A stretch of DNA of 64,000 nucleotides, taken from Biscogniauxia marginata. Lineage: Eukaryota; Ascomycota; Sordariomycetes; Xylariales; Xylariaceae. The notes beneath the pieces are model-generated. The model worked only from the letters and a program-made list of their open reading frames with translations. It made no database searches and was not told the origin of the DNA. The DNA is taken from assembly GCA_022695795.1 (NCBI GenBank), contig MU404083.1:348347-412346 (forward strand), read 5' to 3'. The position numbers and the translations under genes were made by a program. This document shows positions 11,970 through 23,770 of the stretch, one piece after another; the stretch's first letter is position 1; each line of letters starts with the position of its first letter.

Positions 11970-12873
11970 AATGTGCGCTTCCTACGTTTTATGCTTCGGA
12001 AAGCACAAATTAAAGAGAATCCGTCGGGTAGCAGGGGAGCAGGAATAGTTATATATATATATATATATACCAGCCTATCTAGGATTATTTCAGCGATCCT
12101 CGTAAAGGGTGCTACGTGACGGTATATAGGTGGTACTATCATCCAGGCACTCGAATGAATCGAGACGTCAATAAGGCACGGTCGAAGCGACCAATCTCCG
12201 GCTTTCAAACCTGTCGAGTGAAATTAGGAAGAACTTGGTCTTCTCTGGGTTAGTTAGGGGCTATATACAACCAATAGAAGAGACACTGTCTACACAAACG
12301 ATGCTTCATTATCCTTCTCCTCGCCCCCCAGAACTCGGGAGGCAGACAAGCATTGTGTAAGGTCGAGCAATTGCATGTGCTAATTTAGGTAATAATATTT
12401 TATTCAGCCACCAACTACTAGTATCGTATTTGAACAAAATCCCTGCGGCTCTGCCTTCTGGCTTGTCACCATGACATCGTCAGCCAATAAACCCACTAGT
12501 TGACCCCGACCAATACCAATCTTGGCATGACAATACATACCTGCATTCGGGGCAGTGCCGGGGTTTCTCATGTTGTACTACATACATGATGAGGCGCCAA
12601 CGTGTACGGTGGCCGCTGATTTGAAGACTTGCTTTTCGTCGCGGGGTGCATACCGCGCAGTTGCGTTGAAGTAACTGCGCCGTTATTTTTGTGACACTTT
12701 TCGTCGTGGGCTTTAACATTCATATATGTTGTAGCCGTTCGCTTCATACCGGCTTCTACACGCTACGAAGACTCTAGTAGTCACTTAATTTTCCCTTCAA
12801 ACTTCGTATCTCCCTATATTATTTATATTTACCTAGCTAACTCCTTAGCCGTTGTCGAACATATTTTCGTCCT
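11970..12873. other. Intergenic region
   Basis: It contains a TA dinucleotide tract at about 12050-12069 and otherwise unremarkable sequence. AT content rises towards the STAND gene. No gene is supported. Confidence 0.5.
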
Positions 12874-14964
12874 ATGGATGGGGTTAGCTCGGTGCTAGAG
12901 CTAGTAGGGAGTGTTATCAGTGTTGTCAACCTCTCGATTGCTCTTGTCACCTACACGAAACACATTTACCACAAGGGATACATAGATGGGAACATCAACC
13001 TTGTGACTGTTGCGAATATTGTACAGAACGTCACGAAAGGTTTGGAAGAGCAATTGGATAGGTTTATCCAAGAGGATAGGAAACCAGTGCTCGATGAAGA
13101 CGTCGAAGTAAGTGAATTATTCAAAACCGCGTGTGGGGGATATCGTTTACTAGAACCTTCCAGAGAGAAATCTGCCTTATGCGATTTGAGAGAATAACTT
13201 ATATCTTGAGGATTCATCTCAGGAACTAATATTTGACAGAGGCTCGGAAATCTTGTCAAATAGATAGCTGATATATGTCGAGAGCTCGGCGAACGATTAA
13301 CCAAGAATACTATCATTGGGAATTCTGAATTGAAGAATCTCAAGACTGTGTCGTACGACATGTGGGATCCAGACAATATTCGGAAGATCGAGAATAAATT
13401 ATCTGGAATTCGAGACGAGATACACACAAGAATTCTTGTCAACCTGAGGAATAAAGTCGAACAGTCACAGAATAAAAGCCACCTGCATTCACTCGAAATG
13501 TTGGAGCAGGTTGTCAACTCTCAAGAGAAATCGGCCGAAAACAGTAAGCATCTGATCAAATTGGGCACTGACACCGAGAATATTGGCAAGGGGCAAAATG
13601 ATCAGCTCATCGCATTGAATAACTATATGTTCGATGAACCAAATCCGATCTCAGCATCTAGGACGCCAAGTCCAGTACCGCTAGAACAGTGGGAAATGGG
13701 TCCAACGAAGACTGGGAACGAGGGAACAGAGAATAAGATACTAAGTTCTCTTTGGTACGCGCACATAGAGGATCGGGAAGGAGGCATATCCAATGCTCGT
13801 TCAGAGACGTTCCTGTGGATATACGAAGAACCAAAAGAAAGAAGTAAAATTTGGTACAGCTTCGTAAAGTTTCTCGAAGGGCCCTTGCCAAATTATTGGA
13901 TCACTAGAAAGCCAGGGTCTGGGAAGAGTACCTTGATGAAGTTCATAGCCAGAAACCCACGAACACACGACCATTTGGAACTCTGGGCGAAGGATCGGTT
14001 TATACTAACCGCATCTTTCTACTTCTGGCGCCATGGCCCTGATTTACAGAAGACAGAATTCGGTTTATTACGATCACTTTTGCATTCTATCCTGAGCCAG
14101 AGGAGAGATTTGATCCCCTTCGCTTTTTCGAATCGGTTTCAAGCTGCTATCCATGCTATGAATCTCCATGGTGCGTCTCTACTAGAGACAAGAGCGGCTC
14201 TCAAGCGGTTGATATCCAGCTGCTCTCAAATTTGCTTCTTCTTCGTCATCGATGGTCTTGATGAATTTGACCCGGCTGTCTCCGGGACTACAATCAAAAG
14301 CCTCATCGGTTCGATTCTATCTCTCAGGGGCTTTTCGAATGTCAAGGTTGTTGTCTCAAGTCGTCCTCTCATAGAATCCGAACACGAATACAAACACTGG
14401 CCTTCATTAAGCGTTCACGGTTTGACGAAGGCCGATATCAGTCACTACACGATGGAAAAATCCCAGAAACACCCAGGGCTGGAATATTCTATCAAGGGAT
14501 TCTCAACCATCTCACATGCTATAGTCAGCTCTATCGTTGAACAGCCTGAAGGCATGTTTCTATGGGCCAAAGTTGTTACGGACTTACTACTACAGGAACC
14601 TATCAATTATGATACCACGGTAGACTTACAACGGCAATCTACACAACTACCTTCTGAAATTCAGGGCCTGTATAGAATGTTTCTGTCCGGAATAGCGCCT
14701 GTCGATCGATATGATACGGCTAGAGACTTCCACTTTCTAGCTACGAGAATAGAAGGGCTACATAATTGGAATGAGATAACGGGAAAACTTACAACGGAGG
14801 AATATTCAACAGCTCAGCATGATAGTGCTGGAATGGGAATTATGGACAGAAACTTTCCCGTCTTGAAAATCGATTGCGCTAGTCCATGGAATCATTCTGA
14901 CAGCTTGTTTACTCACGTGGACAATGACGAGGAAAGCCTAAGCCATGCGAAGCCCATGATTTAG
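12874..14964 (+). CDS. STAND/NACHT-type P-loop NTPase (fungal NLR-like), possibly truncated
   Basis: The N-terminal region (MDGVSSVLELVGSVISVVNL) is the hydrophobic helical domain common at the start of fungal NACHT proteins. A central NTPase has Walker A in KPGSGKSTLMKF (about residue 293) and Walker B in FFFVIDGLDEFD (about residue 402), followed by an SRP sensor-like motif and a winged-helix region. Such proteins act as signal-transducing switches in self/non-self recognition. A perfect GTAAGT donor lies at 13108. If the acceptor is the TAG at 13261-13263, the frame stays open and yields about 644 aa. If it is the CAG at 13237-13239, which keeps the better-looking helix RLGNLVK-x-IADICRELGERL, that same TAG becomes a premature stop. 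No WD40, ankyrin or TPR repeats follow. The frame ends at a TAG (14962) directly before YLEDFD, which resembles the usual continuation of the family, so the 3' end may be truncated. Confidence 0.7.
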
Positions 14965-15105
14965 TACCTAGAAGACTTCGATATTGTGTTCAGGGGCGTC
15001 TCGAAATCATACGAGGTATTTTCTAACAGGAAGCCCATTCACTCTCGCCATACTAATTATATATTTTTATTAATTTAGCCTTTGATCTTCTTGTCATTCT
15101 CGCCT

Positions 15106-16815
15106 ATGGTGCCTTGCACAAGTGCAGCATATTATTTTTCATCACCCTCGGACTCAACAGCTAGTTCCGCATACTCCGAGTGTTTCCCGGATGGCAAGCA
15201 AATTGATATTGAATCAGATACCAGCAATGGCTCCATCGATTTCAAGGTGGTTTTGCCGGATACAGTTTCCCCATCTCAAACAGAACCTGGTGCTCAGAGA
15301 GAGTCCCCAGAGTCGGGTTCTTCTGATGCATCAGACTGTATAACACCTACAGAAGCTTCCTTGGAGTGATTTGAGGATGAGGAGCCATTCGAAAGCCTGA
15401 ACTAGGCAATAAGACAGGTGTTCGATACGCGGGTAGCTGACAAATTATCGACTTCCTAGATCAGCTTCCACTAGACCGGCAGGCGAAGATCTATGGATAT
15501 GAGGACACTTCCTCTTACGCTACAAGTGGCTCGGGCAGTTCTGTTGATCACGGAGACAACGCCCCTCCTACAAAACGTAGACGAGTTGAAGAATGTCCTT
15601 CAGTCAATTCGGCCCGAAACTTGCTGAAAATAGGCGGGGATGTTGGCGTCAACGATGGCCAAGACAGCCATATTCTTATTGACCATCAACCGACAGGAAC
15701 GCCGGCCGCAACAAAGAGGTTTGCTTGTGGATACAACATCTTTGACAGAGATAGATACAGCCCGATGAATGCTACAGGAAGAGCTGCGACTCGGTATAAA
15801 TCATGTGCTGGTCCAGGATTCCAGGAACTCAATCATTATAAGTCAGACCATCTACACTTCTGTATGAAGCGATTTTCTAACCCCCGTATAGGCGCCACTT
15901 ACAACGTGTTCACTTATGTCATCAATGTGACCGATGTGGTCAGATTTTCGATATGCCAGGGGAACTTCAAACTCATTTGTCTCGAGACCTAAGGTGCGAG
16001 CGCTTGCAATTTGAGCCAGAAGGTAGCATATCGCAATCAACCTGGGACCATGTAGAGAAAGTCTTTACAAAACGCGGCAAAAAACAAACAGGTGTTTCTG
16101 ACAAGGACCGGTGGTTTCATTCTTGGGACCTCTTATTCCCAGAGACACCGAGACCCATAAGCCCGTGTGAGTAAAATATACGTGCTCTCTAATCCATTTG
16201 ATTGTTTTGTACCTCCAATCTTTCACAGGCAGCACTTAATTTACTGTATCTAACAATAGAGCCATTTAGATTATGAGGACCAGTCAGCGCAGGCAACGTA
16301 CCCTCTCGTGTTCACCCGGATTCAAGAAGTATTTGGGGCAACCTTAAACAGCGAGCCGCATATGATTCAGAATCCCAACCTGCGGGACTGGGTTCTGGAA
16401 ACCCTCAGAAATGCTATCGAAGTAGGACGCCGAAGCACTCCATTTGAGTTGGAGAATCGTAATTCCGATACCTCGGCGCAAGCATCACAGCCCAACAATA
16501 ATGTGGATGGTAATGCGCTTGATACAACAGGATTAGATACTTCCGAACCCCCTTTACCCAGCCTGACTATCACACCCGCACAAATAAGTGTGGACTCAAG
16601 GCGCTCAGTCGATGAGTCGAATACCTACGACAATGATCAATGGCTAAATGGACCACTCGATAGCGTGGACATCCCTAGCATGTTAGGACCTGAAGTAGTT
16701 GGTAAGTATACTAAGATTATGAACTCTTGTCATTGCTTTTATAGAGATCCTAATGGCATCGACAGAAGACCAACCAAACATGCCTTTTAACTTTTTCGAC
16801 TACCCGGAGTTTTGA
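15106..16815 (+). CDS. Fungal C2H2 zinc-finger-domain protein, five exons
   Basis: Proposed exons are 15106-15337, 15460-15841, 15892-16164, 16262-16701 and 16745-16815, total 1398 nt (465 aa). All phases are consistent. The family core is clear: FACGYNIFDRDRYSP, then CAGPGF-x9-KRHLQRVH, HQCDRCGQIF, a third finger-like LQTHLSRDLRCE, and the downstream RWFHSWDLLFPET. This matches the common Pezizomycotina family with FACPF..DP..Y, GPGF, KEHLYRRH, C..C, W..LFP order. A basic KRRRV patch before the finger could be a nuclear signal. The role is unknown; nucleic-acid binding is inferred. The first and fourth introns have GTATAA and GTAAGT donors; the 50-bp second intron starts with a weak GTCAGA. 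The third donor could be 16165 or 16171. It starts 141 bp after the STAND frame, on the same strand. Confidence 0.7.
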
Positions 16816-17686
16816 CGACAGCGAATAGTGATTTGGTATTTTTCCTTGGTGATATCAAACCTGGAAGTTTGGATATAGAAGTCCTTCTTGTAGCACGTCT
16901 TTGGGGTCCTCTAAATAAAGGCTACCTGGATAAGGCAAAACTTCGGAATTTTCGCACAATTCAAAGACAAGCAGAACTTAGTAATACAAATTCGTCATTG
17001 GGCATTCTATGGGGCGTATTATTAATTCACTGTGGAGTTAGCAGTTCTTAAGACCTTAAATTGCTGTAATAGGTGTCAAGGGGGCAGCTGTTATGTGCAA
17101 GCACAAGGTATCCCCAGCTATCATGTAGTTCTCTAGATACCAGGTAGTCTCTTCCCCTATCCAAGCAACCTTATAACACTGTTTCTCATCACAAACTTCA
17201 TTCAACTCCCATCAAGTTTTCTAAAGTAACTAAAGACGGCGAAGATTGTCTGTCCACCACCTAAGCATCCTAATGCTGCTCAAATTATCTAACACACTTA
17301 GCAATATTCTTTGCCCTATGCTCTATACCTATCTCTGTCTCCTTTGTTGAAATGGCGGCTATAGCCTTGCTATACGGCCCTACGATGGCCTTCTATATAT
17401 ATGGGTAGACTTCGCCTCTCTACCTAGACTCACCACTGGACCAATCTAATCATCTTATCTTCCTATCTTCCTCCCATATCAAGAATTTTCTCCCTCATGT
17501 ATTGTGAATTAAAAAAGTTTCTCCCCAATCGCATCCGCCTAACCCTCTTCGTCCCCACGAAGGCAAAGTAGCATTTCAGTCTGCGCCCATACGTTCCTCC
17601 ACCCTCCTACACATATACGCTCACGCACAAATAGTTATCTGGCATCCTTTTCACCAGTTAAAATATGCTACATATATATAAAGTCC
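16816..17686. other. Convergent intergenic region
   Basis: This is the 3' flank of the zinc-finger gene and of the NRPS-like gene, which converge here. It is pyrimidine-rich from about 17100. No gene or RNA is supported. Confidence 0.5.
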
Positions 17687-20569
17687 TTATATCCCTCGGG
17701 CTTGGAGTCTTGAAGATAGTGCTTTTGAAAATGAGATGACATGCGCTGGAGCAATGAGATCAAAGTGATGGCCCTCTACAGGATGGACTTTCACATCATC
17801 AACGAACTCGTTCCATCTTAATAGCTCTGCTAGCCACTCGTCTCTGCTGCTAGCGGCCTCCTCCATGGGATCTCCGTAGAACACCTCCAAGAGTGGGATA
17901 TGCCCAGTGGGCTCGTAATCTCGTGCGATGGCGTGCGAGTTGAGCGCTAGACCAGTCCACCTGAACAGCCGCGTCTTGTCAAGGCCGTACTCGCTGAGGC
18001 GATCTGAAGATGCCAACGCGAGGAACGAGTCCACTAGACTCTCCTTTGCGTTCTCTGTGGCATCATCACCGACTGCGACTATCTGTGCCATGAACTTGGC
18101 CTCCGCCTCGGGATCTGGTAGAAGATCAAAGAAACGGACTAGAGTCAGAAGGACATAGCTCCAGCCGCTTTGGCGCATCTGACCCTTGATATGAGGCCGC
18201 TGGTCAATCACAGCCAAAAACGGCGTCTCGTCTCCGGCAGCATGTAGCCTCTTGGCTATCTCGAAGGTCATCGTTCCTCCGTACGAGTACCCAGCGATTG
18301 CGTAGGGGCCCGTCGGCTGCGTCTTCTTGATGGCAGCAAGGTACGTTGAGACCAGCTCGTCTATACTACCGAAAAAAGGCTCACCGTCGAAACCGCGCGC
18401 TCGCAGCGCGTACACGGGCCTATCGACGATCTGACGCGCGAGATTGAAAAAGACGAGAACCTCACCCATGCCCGGGTGCACGAGCCAGAGAGGTGTCTTG
18501 GTGCCCCCAGAACGGAGGACAACTACCGGATCATACGATTTGGGCGTGTTACTACTAGCCGGATCCAGGGCTTGCGATAGAGATTCGATCGTCGGGTTGC
18601 TGATGATGGTTGTGACTGGGATGGAATCTGGCAATCCCGCCTTGCTTTCCAGCAGCCACTTGAGCCGGAAGACCTCAAGTGAGCTGCAGCCGAGGTCGTG
18701 CATATTCGTGTGGACGCCGACCTCGGCGGCGGACACGCCGAAGACATCCGCGAAGATGTCCCGGATCTCGAGCCCGAGCGGTGTCGACGGCGGCACGATA
18801 TCAGCGCGCTGACCACGCGCAATCATCGCCTCGTCAAACGCGATGATCTCGTCGTAAACGCCGCTCCCGAACGCTTTCTGGATCTTGCTTCGGGACAACT
18901 TGCCTAGCGACGACTTATGTAGGAAGCTCTGGTCCAGCGGGATGATTTTGTGTGGTCGCGCCATGCACGTCCTCATGGCGACGTTGCGTATTGCATTCCG
19001 TGCTTGAATGCGAGATGCTGCGTCTTCCGGCTCGTACGTAGGTAGGTACACTATGCAAAACGTCTCTGTGTCGGCGTTCTTCGCCCGGAAAGGAAAGACG
19101 GCCGTGAATGAAGGCTTGACACCTTCGATCCGAGCGTCCTCGATGGCGGCTTCGATCTCATGAGGGTGGTATTTGAGCCCATTGATATTGAGCGTCTCCT
19201 TCTGCCGCCCGACCATGTTCAGATTACCACTACTGTCCAAGAAGGCCAGGTCCCCTGTGCGGAACCAGCCATCCGGGGTGAAGGACCCGGCGGTAGCCTG
19301 TGGGTTGTTGTAGTACTCACGGAAGACGATCTGACCTGATACCTCTAGGGTGCCGGCTACATCTGCTGGACAGATATTGCCGGTGTCAGGATCGACAACT
19401 CGCATAGCCATGCCTGGTATGCAATGGCCTAGGGACGTGAACTCCCAGCCGTTGCGTACATCTAAAGCAGGACATTCTGCATTGTATATGCTCCCTGCAC
19501 ACGTCTCGGTCATGCCGAAGCCGGGCCTGATGACGTTGACGGGGGCGCCCAGCCTCTCGAGCTCCGAGGCCAACTCGACGCAGAGGGCTGTTGAGTTGGC
19601 CTCGCCCCCGGAAATGAGCAGTCTCAGAGATGACACATCGAGAAGCTCGTTCGCATTATCGTCAGATGCGGATACGGATCTCGAGCCGAGAGCCTTCCTA
19701 AGGCTCGCAAGGAAGAAATTCGGCGCGAACGAGTATGAGACGCGGTGCCGGCCAATAAGTCGAAGGAATTGCAGCGGCTCCACGAGCATGTCTGCTGCCT
19801 GCACCTGGACCTGCTCGGCGCCGAGAAACATTGCCTGCAGGTGGATCTCAGTCAAGTTCGCGACGTGGTCCATGCCGACCCAGCTTAGAAACACATCGGA
19901 GCTGCTTGTCTGGTGGAATGTTGACTTGCCGTGCAGCGCTGCAATGACTTGCCCGTGCCGTAGACCTACGGCCTTCGCGTCGCCGGTGCTTCCTGAGGTC
20001 AACATCAAGGCGGCCAGATCCTCGCTGCTTTTTGAGAACACATCGTCATCTCTACGGGAGGATAATAATCTCTCCTCTTCATGACCGTCGTGATGATGTT
20101 GGATTTGTATGGGGGAAGACTTTATCATCTGGACAAGGGTCTCTATGGTGTGAAGCTGGATTTGTTCACGAACACTGGCGAATTCTGGAATAAGTCTCTC
20201 ACTTGTGATCAGTATAGGGTCACTCAGGAGTTTCTTGAGATGTAACAGATGCCGCTTCCGCTGTTCTAGGTCGTTGGAAAAGGGAGTTGACATGGCAGGC
20301 ACTTTCCCGGCAGCCGTACAAGCCCAGAACCATAAGATATTATCCCATTGTGTGTTAAGATGGATTAGCAGAACTGGATTCCGTGCGGTTTGGGGTAAAG
20401 ACTCGATGACACGGCTCAAAGAAATAGCTTGATCCAGGAGCTCGCGGTACGTGATAAATTTCGGGGCTTGCTTGGTTTGACCCGGCAAGTAAACCGAAAT
20501 TCCCTTGTGGGGATATTCTTGGGCAGTCCTGAGGAGTATGCTGAACAGATTTTGAGGTATCGGAGTCAT
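17687..20569 (-). CDS. NRPS-like synthetase A-T-TE (arylpyruvate-type, e.g. quinone/furanone synthetase family)
   Basis: This is one intronless 960-aa frame with a complete adenylation-thiolation-thioesterase layout and no condensation domain. Adenylation motifs seen: A3 TSGSTGDAKAV (191-201), A4 region FAPNFFL (281), A5 GFGMTETC (350), A7 WFRTGDL (435), A8 GRQKETLNINGLKYHP (454) and A10 GKLSRSKI with its Lys (556). The carrier motif DLGCSSLEV has Ser630 for phosphopantetheine. The thioesterase has GYSYGG (Ser762) and GHHFDL near the C terminus. Length, order and the segment VGMDHVANLTEIHLQA match the family of TdiA, MicA and atromentin synthetases, which activate an aromatic alpha-keto acid (indole-, phenyl- or hydroxyphenylpyruvate) and join two copies into a quinone or furanone core. 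The choice of substrate and ring cannot be read here. All catalytic residues look intact. The neighbour on the same strand is a ruined P450. Confidence 0.92.
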   Translation of the reverse strand: MTPIPQNLFSILLRTAQEYPHKGISVYLPGQTKQAPKFITYRELLDQAISLSRVIESLPQTARNPVLLIHLNTQWDNILWFWACTAAGKVPAMSTPFSNDLEQRKRHLLHLKKLLSDPILITSERLIPEFASVREQIQLHTIETLVQMIKSSPIQIQHHHDGHEEERLLSSRRDDDVFSKSSEDLAALMLTSGSTGDAKAVGLRHGQVIAALHGKSTFHQTSSSDVFLSWVGMDHVANLTEIHLQAMFLGAEQVQVQAADMLVEPLQFLRLIGRHRVSYSFAPNFFLASLRKALGSRSVSASDDNANELLDVSSLRLLISGGEANSTALCVELASELERLGAPVNVIRPGFGMTETCAGSIYNAECPALDVRNGWEFTSLGHCIPGMAMRVVDPDTGNICPADVAGTLEVSGQIVFREYYNNPQATAGSFTPDGWFRTGDLAFLDSSGNLNMVGRQKETLNINGLKYHPHEIEAAIEDARIEGVKPSFTAVFPFRAKNADTETFCIVYLPTYEPEDAASRIQARNAIRNVAMRTCMARPHKIIPLDQSFLHKSSLGKLSRSKIQKAFGSGVYDEIIAFDEAMIARGQRADIVPPSTPLGLEIRDIFADVFGVSAAEVGVHTNMHDLGCSSLEVFRLKWLLESKAGLPDSIPVTTIISNPTIESLSQALDPASSNTPKSYDPVVVLRSGGTKTPLWLVHPGMGEVLVFFNLARQIVDRPVYALRARGFDGEPFFGSIDELVSTYLAAIKKTQPTGPYAIAGYSYGGTMTFEIAKRLHAAGDETPFLAVIDQRPHIKGQMRQSGWSYVLLTLVRFFDLLPDPEAEAKFMAQIVAVGDDATENAKESLVDSFLALASSDRLSEYGLDKTRLFRWTGLALNSHAIARDYEPTGHIPLLEVFYGDPMEEAASSRDEWLAELLRWNEFVDDVKVHPVEGHHFDLIAPAHVISFSKALSSRLQARGI

Positions 20570-23119
20570 AGTTACGGATAGAACTGAAAGCGAGAATAGG
20601 GATAATGATTGAAAAGGGGCAATTTAAGTTTTAGACATCTGAGGTGATAGTAGAGATGGCAGAGTATTTCTCGCATGTTTATATATTTATGCCATACCAG
20701 GTACTTATTTGTAGTTATTATCCTTGAGAATAGGCGAAGGTCATTATCACCTTGTACAGTGCAAAATCTCTATCCTCTTATCATGACAATGGATCACAAA
20801 ATATCTCATAGGTGAGCAGCTTAAAAGAAATTTACCATTAATACGACGTATCTGAGAACCATTACTCGGTTAATCGGAGGACCGAATTGTATGCATTCAT
20901 GTTATGATGGAGGGAGTATATTTAATCTCCGAGGAGAAGTACCAGAATCGTGGGCTGCAATTATTCGCGATGTTACACAAATACCACATACATACCGGAC
21001 CTACATATAGTGTGGGATACATCTTACGTACCTATCTGTGGCGCGAAACATAACTGGCTTACAACATTTGAGCTACCCGTTATTTTTCACTGCCTGTAAT
21101 AATCATGAAATACTAGAGCTGCATCAAGTTATAATAGTTGCAATGTCCTTTTCAGTAATTTATTTTCAAAGTAGGGCCCTTTACCCAAGCAGGATTTAAA
21201 TTCCAAATGTTGTTAGTACTCCAAGTTCTGTAACTTTGAGTGATAACATATGAATGGGAGGTAGGTAATAATCATTGTATTCTACTATGCTGACCTGCTA
21301 TAATATGGTAAGTTATGCCGCAAAGTTCCGGATCAGTGTGCTTATTGAGGCTCAGCGTAACGCCTTATTGCCCTTCACTATCTTTGACAATTATGCTTAT
21401 GGTCCAAGCCGAATAAGCCGGTAGATATGCTAGGTCTTACATGCTAGAGACCCTTATCTCATTACATCTGACTCATCGGGAGAATTTCATACCGTGTAAT
21501 CACAGGCTTATACAAGGATATAATCAGGAACTCCTGGTGGTAGTTGAAGAGCTTAGTCATATATTCAACTGATTTCATTTGCGCGCAGCCAAAGTGGCGG
21601 TTTCAACTATACCGCAGTACAACTTACACGACATGGTGATTATCACTTTGCTGCTAACTCCTCATTTCCCAACCTCCAAACGTCCAATGAACAAGTAGTT
21701 CTTTATCAGACGTGAAATGAGCCAGTAGACCTACATTTCTTACGGTATTAGAAGTTTGGGAAGAAATAGCGCAACCTATTTGTTGTAAGCATCTAGTCAC
21801 CTTCTCGTTGATGGTGTCAATGATTCTAGAGGTGACGAAACTCGAGATCGCCAGCGCTTTCGGCCTTGATATTATCCACCTCTCCAATTACTTCATCTTC
21901 AGTCCAGGTCTCGGACCTCTCTATCTGGCGCCCCTATCCTATGATCGACGGGTGATATGTCATATTCTTAGGTTACTTTGTAGCGCTTACAGTGTTGAAT
22001 GCCGTCTGCATAGACGGTTTTCCGCTTTCCGAGTAGCAATAGCGGGATCCGATGAGCCTAGCTTTGCTGGAGGCTTGACTGGATATATATTCTCCTAGGC
22101 GGGTGTAGGCGGGCACAGTAATTATGCAGCTTCGGCCCTATCTGTGGATCTGCTATCGCTGGCGTCGCTGAGAACTTATTCCAAGAGACAAAAACTGGAG
22201 ATTGCTGACTGTGATCATCATTATTGCCGCTGCAGTGAAGAACTCGGCATCTTAGATGAGTTAATTGCACCATTCTTACACTAATAGAGGAACTCCAAGA
22301 CGAAGAAATCTACAGGCAACCTAAGAGACCCTGATAGATATAACAGGGGCCTAGGCTTCATAGAGATATTCTATTGGATGATCAACTGTTGTGCGAGGCT
22401 CCTTTTAATGTCGCCTGCATGAATCTGCATGAACGTCTATATGGCATGGTGAGTGATTACGTACAGCAATGCCACCCTTTTATTTTAATACTAACAACAA
22501 TGGGGCTTCCGTAGGGCTTGTGATATCTTATACTTTTATGTGGTTCTATTACTGCTGCTATTATCACCACAACCTCCATACAGACTGGACTCATGATGAT
22601 GGTCCACTGAACCTATGGGATTATCCTGCTTTGGATAAGGCCACCGCTCGTTTGCGGGCATGCTTCTCAGAAGTCCGCCATCCTCTCGAGCCGCACTTAC
22701 GGGAAGAGGGCGGATCGCCACTAGATCATAGAACACCCTTCATACAACTAGATGCATGTATTTTGCCAGCAGCTTCCCCTTATCCACCTATGAAGAAGTG
22801 CACTGCATTGATTATTACTGCCATCTTGGCGTCCGGGATACTGATAGCTTACATTTGTGAGACGACGTAACTGACTAACACATACGAGATCTTCACTGAG
22901 AGCGTGCTGGCGGCCGTCGCCCCGCATTCATACCTGTTCGGCTACGTCTCTTAGCTTTATATGGTTCGGGTGTGCGGTTGTCCGGGATACTACTGTAGGC
23001 CTTACCTACTTACCTCAGATACCTAGGTAGGTAAGCACTTGTAAGTAAAGCCGGGGTTTCAGGGTGCCGAACGTAGTGATCTGGTCAGGGTTAATGTTGA
23101 TTGATGCTTAGCTTGCCTC
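20570..23119. other. Gene-poor region upstream of the NRPS-like gene
   Basis: This is the NRPS-like promoter side followed by about 2 kb with no supported gene. The 133-codon frame at 22469-22870 has one C-terminal hydrophobic segment but no family resemblance, and the surrounding frames are closed by many stops. It may be decayed coding sequence, but I cannot assign it. An ACCTAGGTAGGTAAG motif sits at about 23021-23035. Confidence 0.45.
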
Positions 23120-23770
23120 CTAAGAGTGCACGAAATAATATAGGTCGTCTACTTTTAATAGTGGTGATGGTAGTTGTGTCATCCCAACATTCTACTGATT
23201 CCTATTTTTTAAATCAAAGCACTAATAAACTGATTATTTCCTGTTATTAAGTACTTTGCGCCTCAAACGAGATTGCAAGGCTTAATTATCTTGAAGTATT
23301 AATTATGTATATTTTTAAAGAAGGGAATCTCTAAGAAAAACTCTTAAAAATTACGTGTTATATAAGTATTATATATAACGTAATTATATCGTTATAATTC
23401 CCCTTCCTAAAAAACTTTTAATGTTTATATTAATATTAATTTAAAAAAAAAGCAAAGAAAAGAAACGTAATTAAAGCGGGTTATAAACCACGGCGAATAA
23501 CAAGTAAACTAAAACGAAGCAAACCACGGAGAAGAAGACTTAAATAAACTATGAAGAAGTAAATTAAACTAGTAAATCGTATAAAGATTTATCTTATCTC
23601 GTATATATTAGCCCTAAAGATTCTCTCGCGGTATTTAATACTTTTAAGTTTATAGCCTTTATTTTCCTTTTTTTTATCGTTATTATTATTGTTATTTATT
23701 TTGCGCATCGAAAACGCGATATCTTTAGAAATAAAATGTAGTTATAACTCCTTAAATGTTTTTTTAATCT
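23120..23770. repeat. Isolated very AT-rich patch, probable RIP-mutated transposon relic
   Basis: Composition falls abruptly to mostly A and T with frequent TA steps, like the block at 50.9-63.8 kb. It lies between the NRPS-like gene and the P450 pseudogene. No terminal repeats were found by eye. Interpretation as a repeat relic is inference from composition. Confidence 0.45.

Noticed and set aside
15367..15405. Two in-frame stops (TGA 15367, TAG 15403) first read as nonsense mutations in the zinc-finger gene
   Set aside because: An intron at 15338-15459 (GTATAA donor, CTGAC branch, CTAG acceptor) removes both and keeps phase with the next exon, so no mutation is needed.
15862..15891. A 30-bp intron or frameshift inside the zinc finger
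   Set aside because: It is too short for a fungal intron and leaves the wrong phase. A donor at 15842 gives a 50-bp intron and an unbroken KRHLQRVH finger.
19350..20084. 244-codon plus-strand frame opposite the NRPS-like gene
   Set aside because: It is antisense to a recognisable adenylation domain.
22469..22870. 133-codon frame with a C-terminal hydrophobic segment
   Set aside because: No recognisable motif, unusual composition (CCYYHHN), no intron or neighbour context; likely chance sequence in a gene-poor region.
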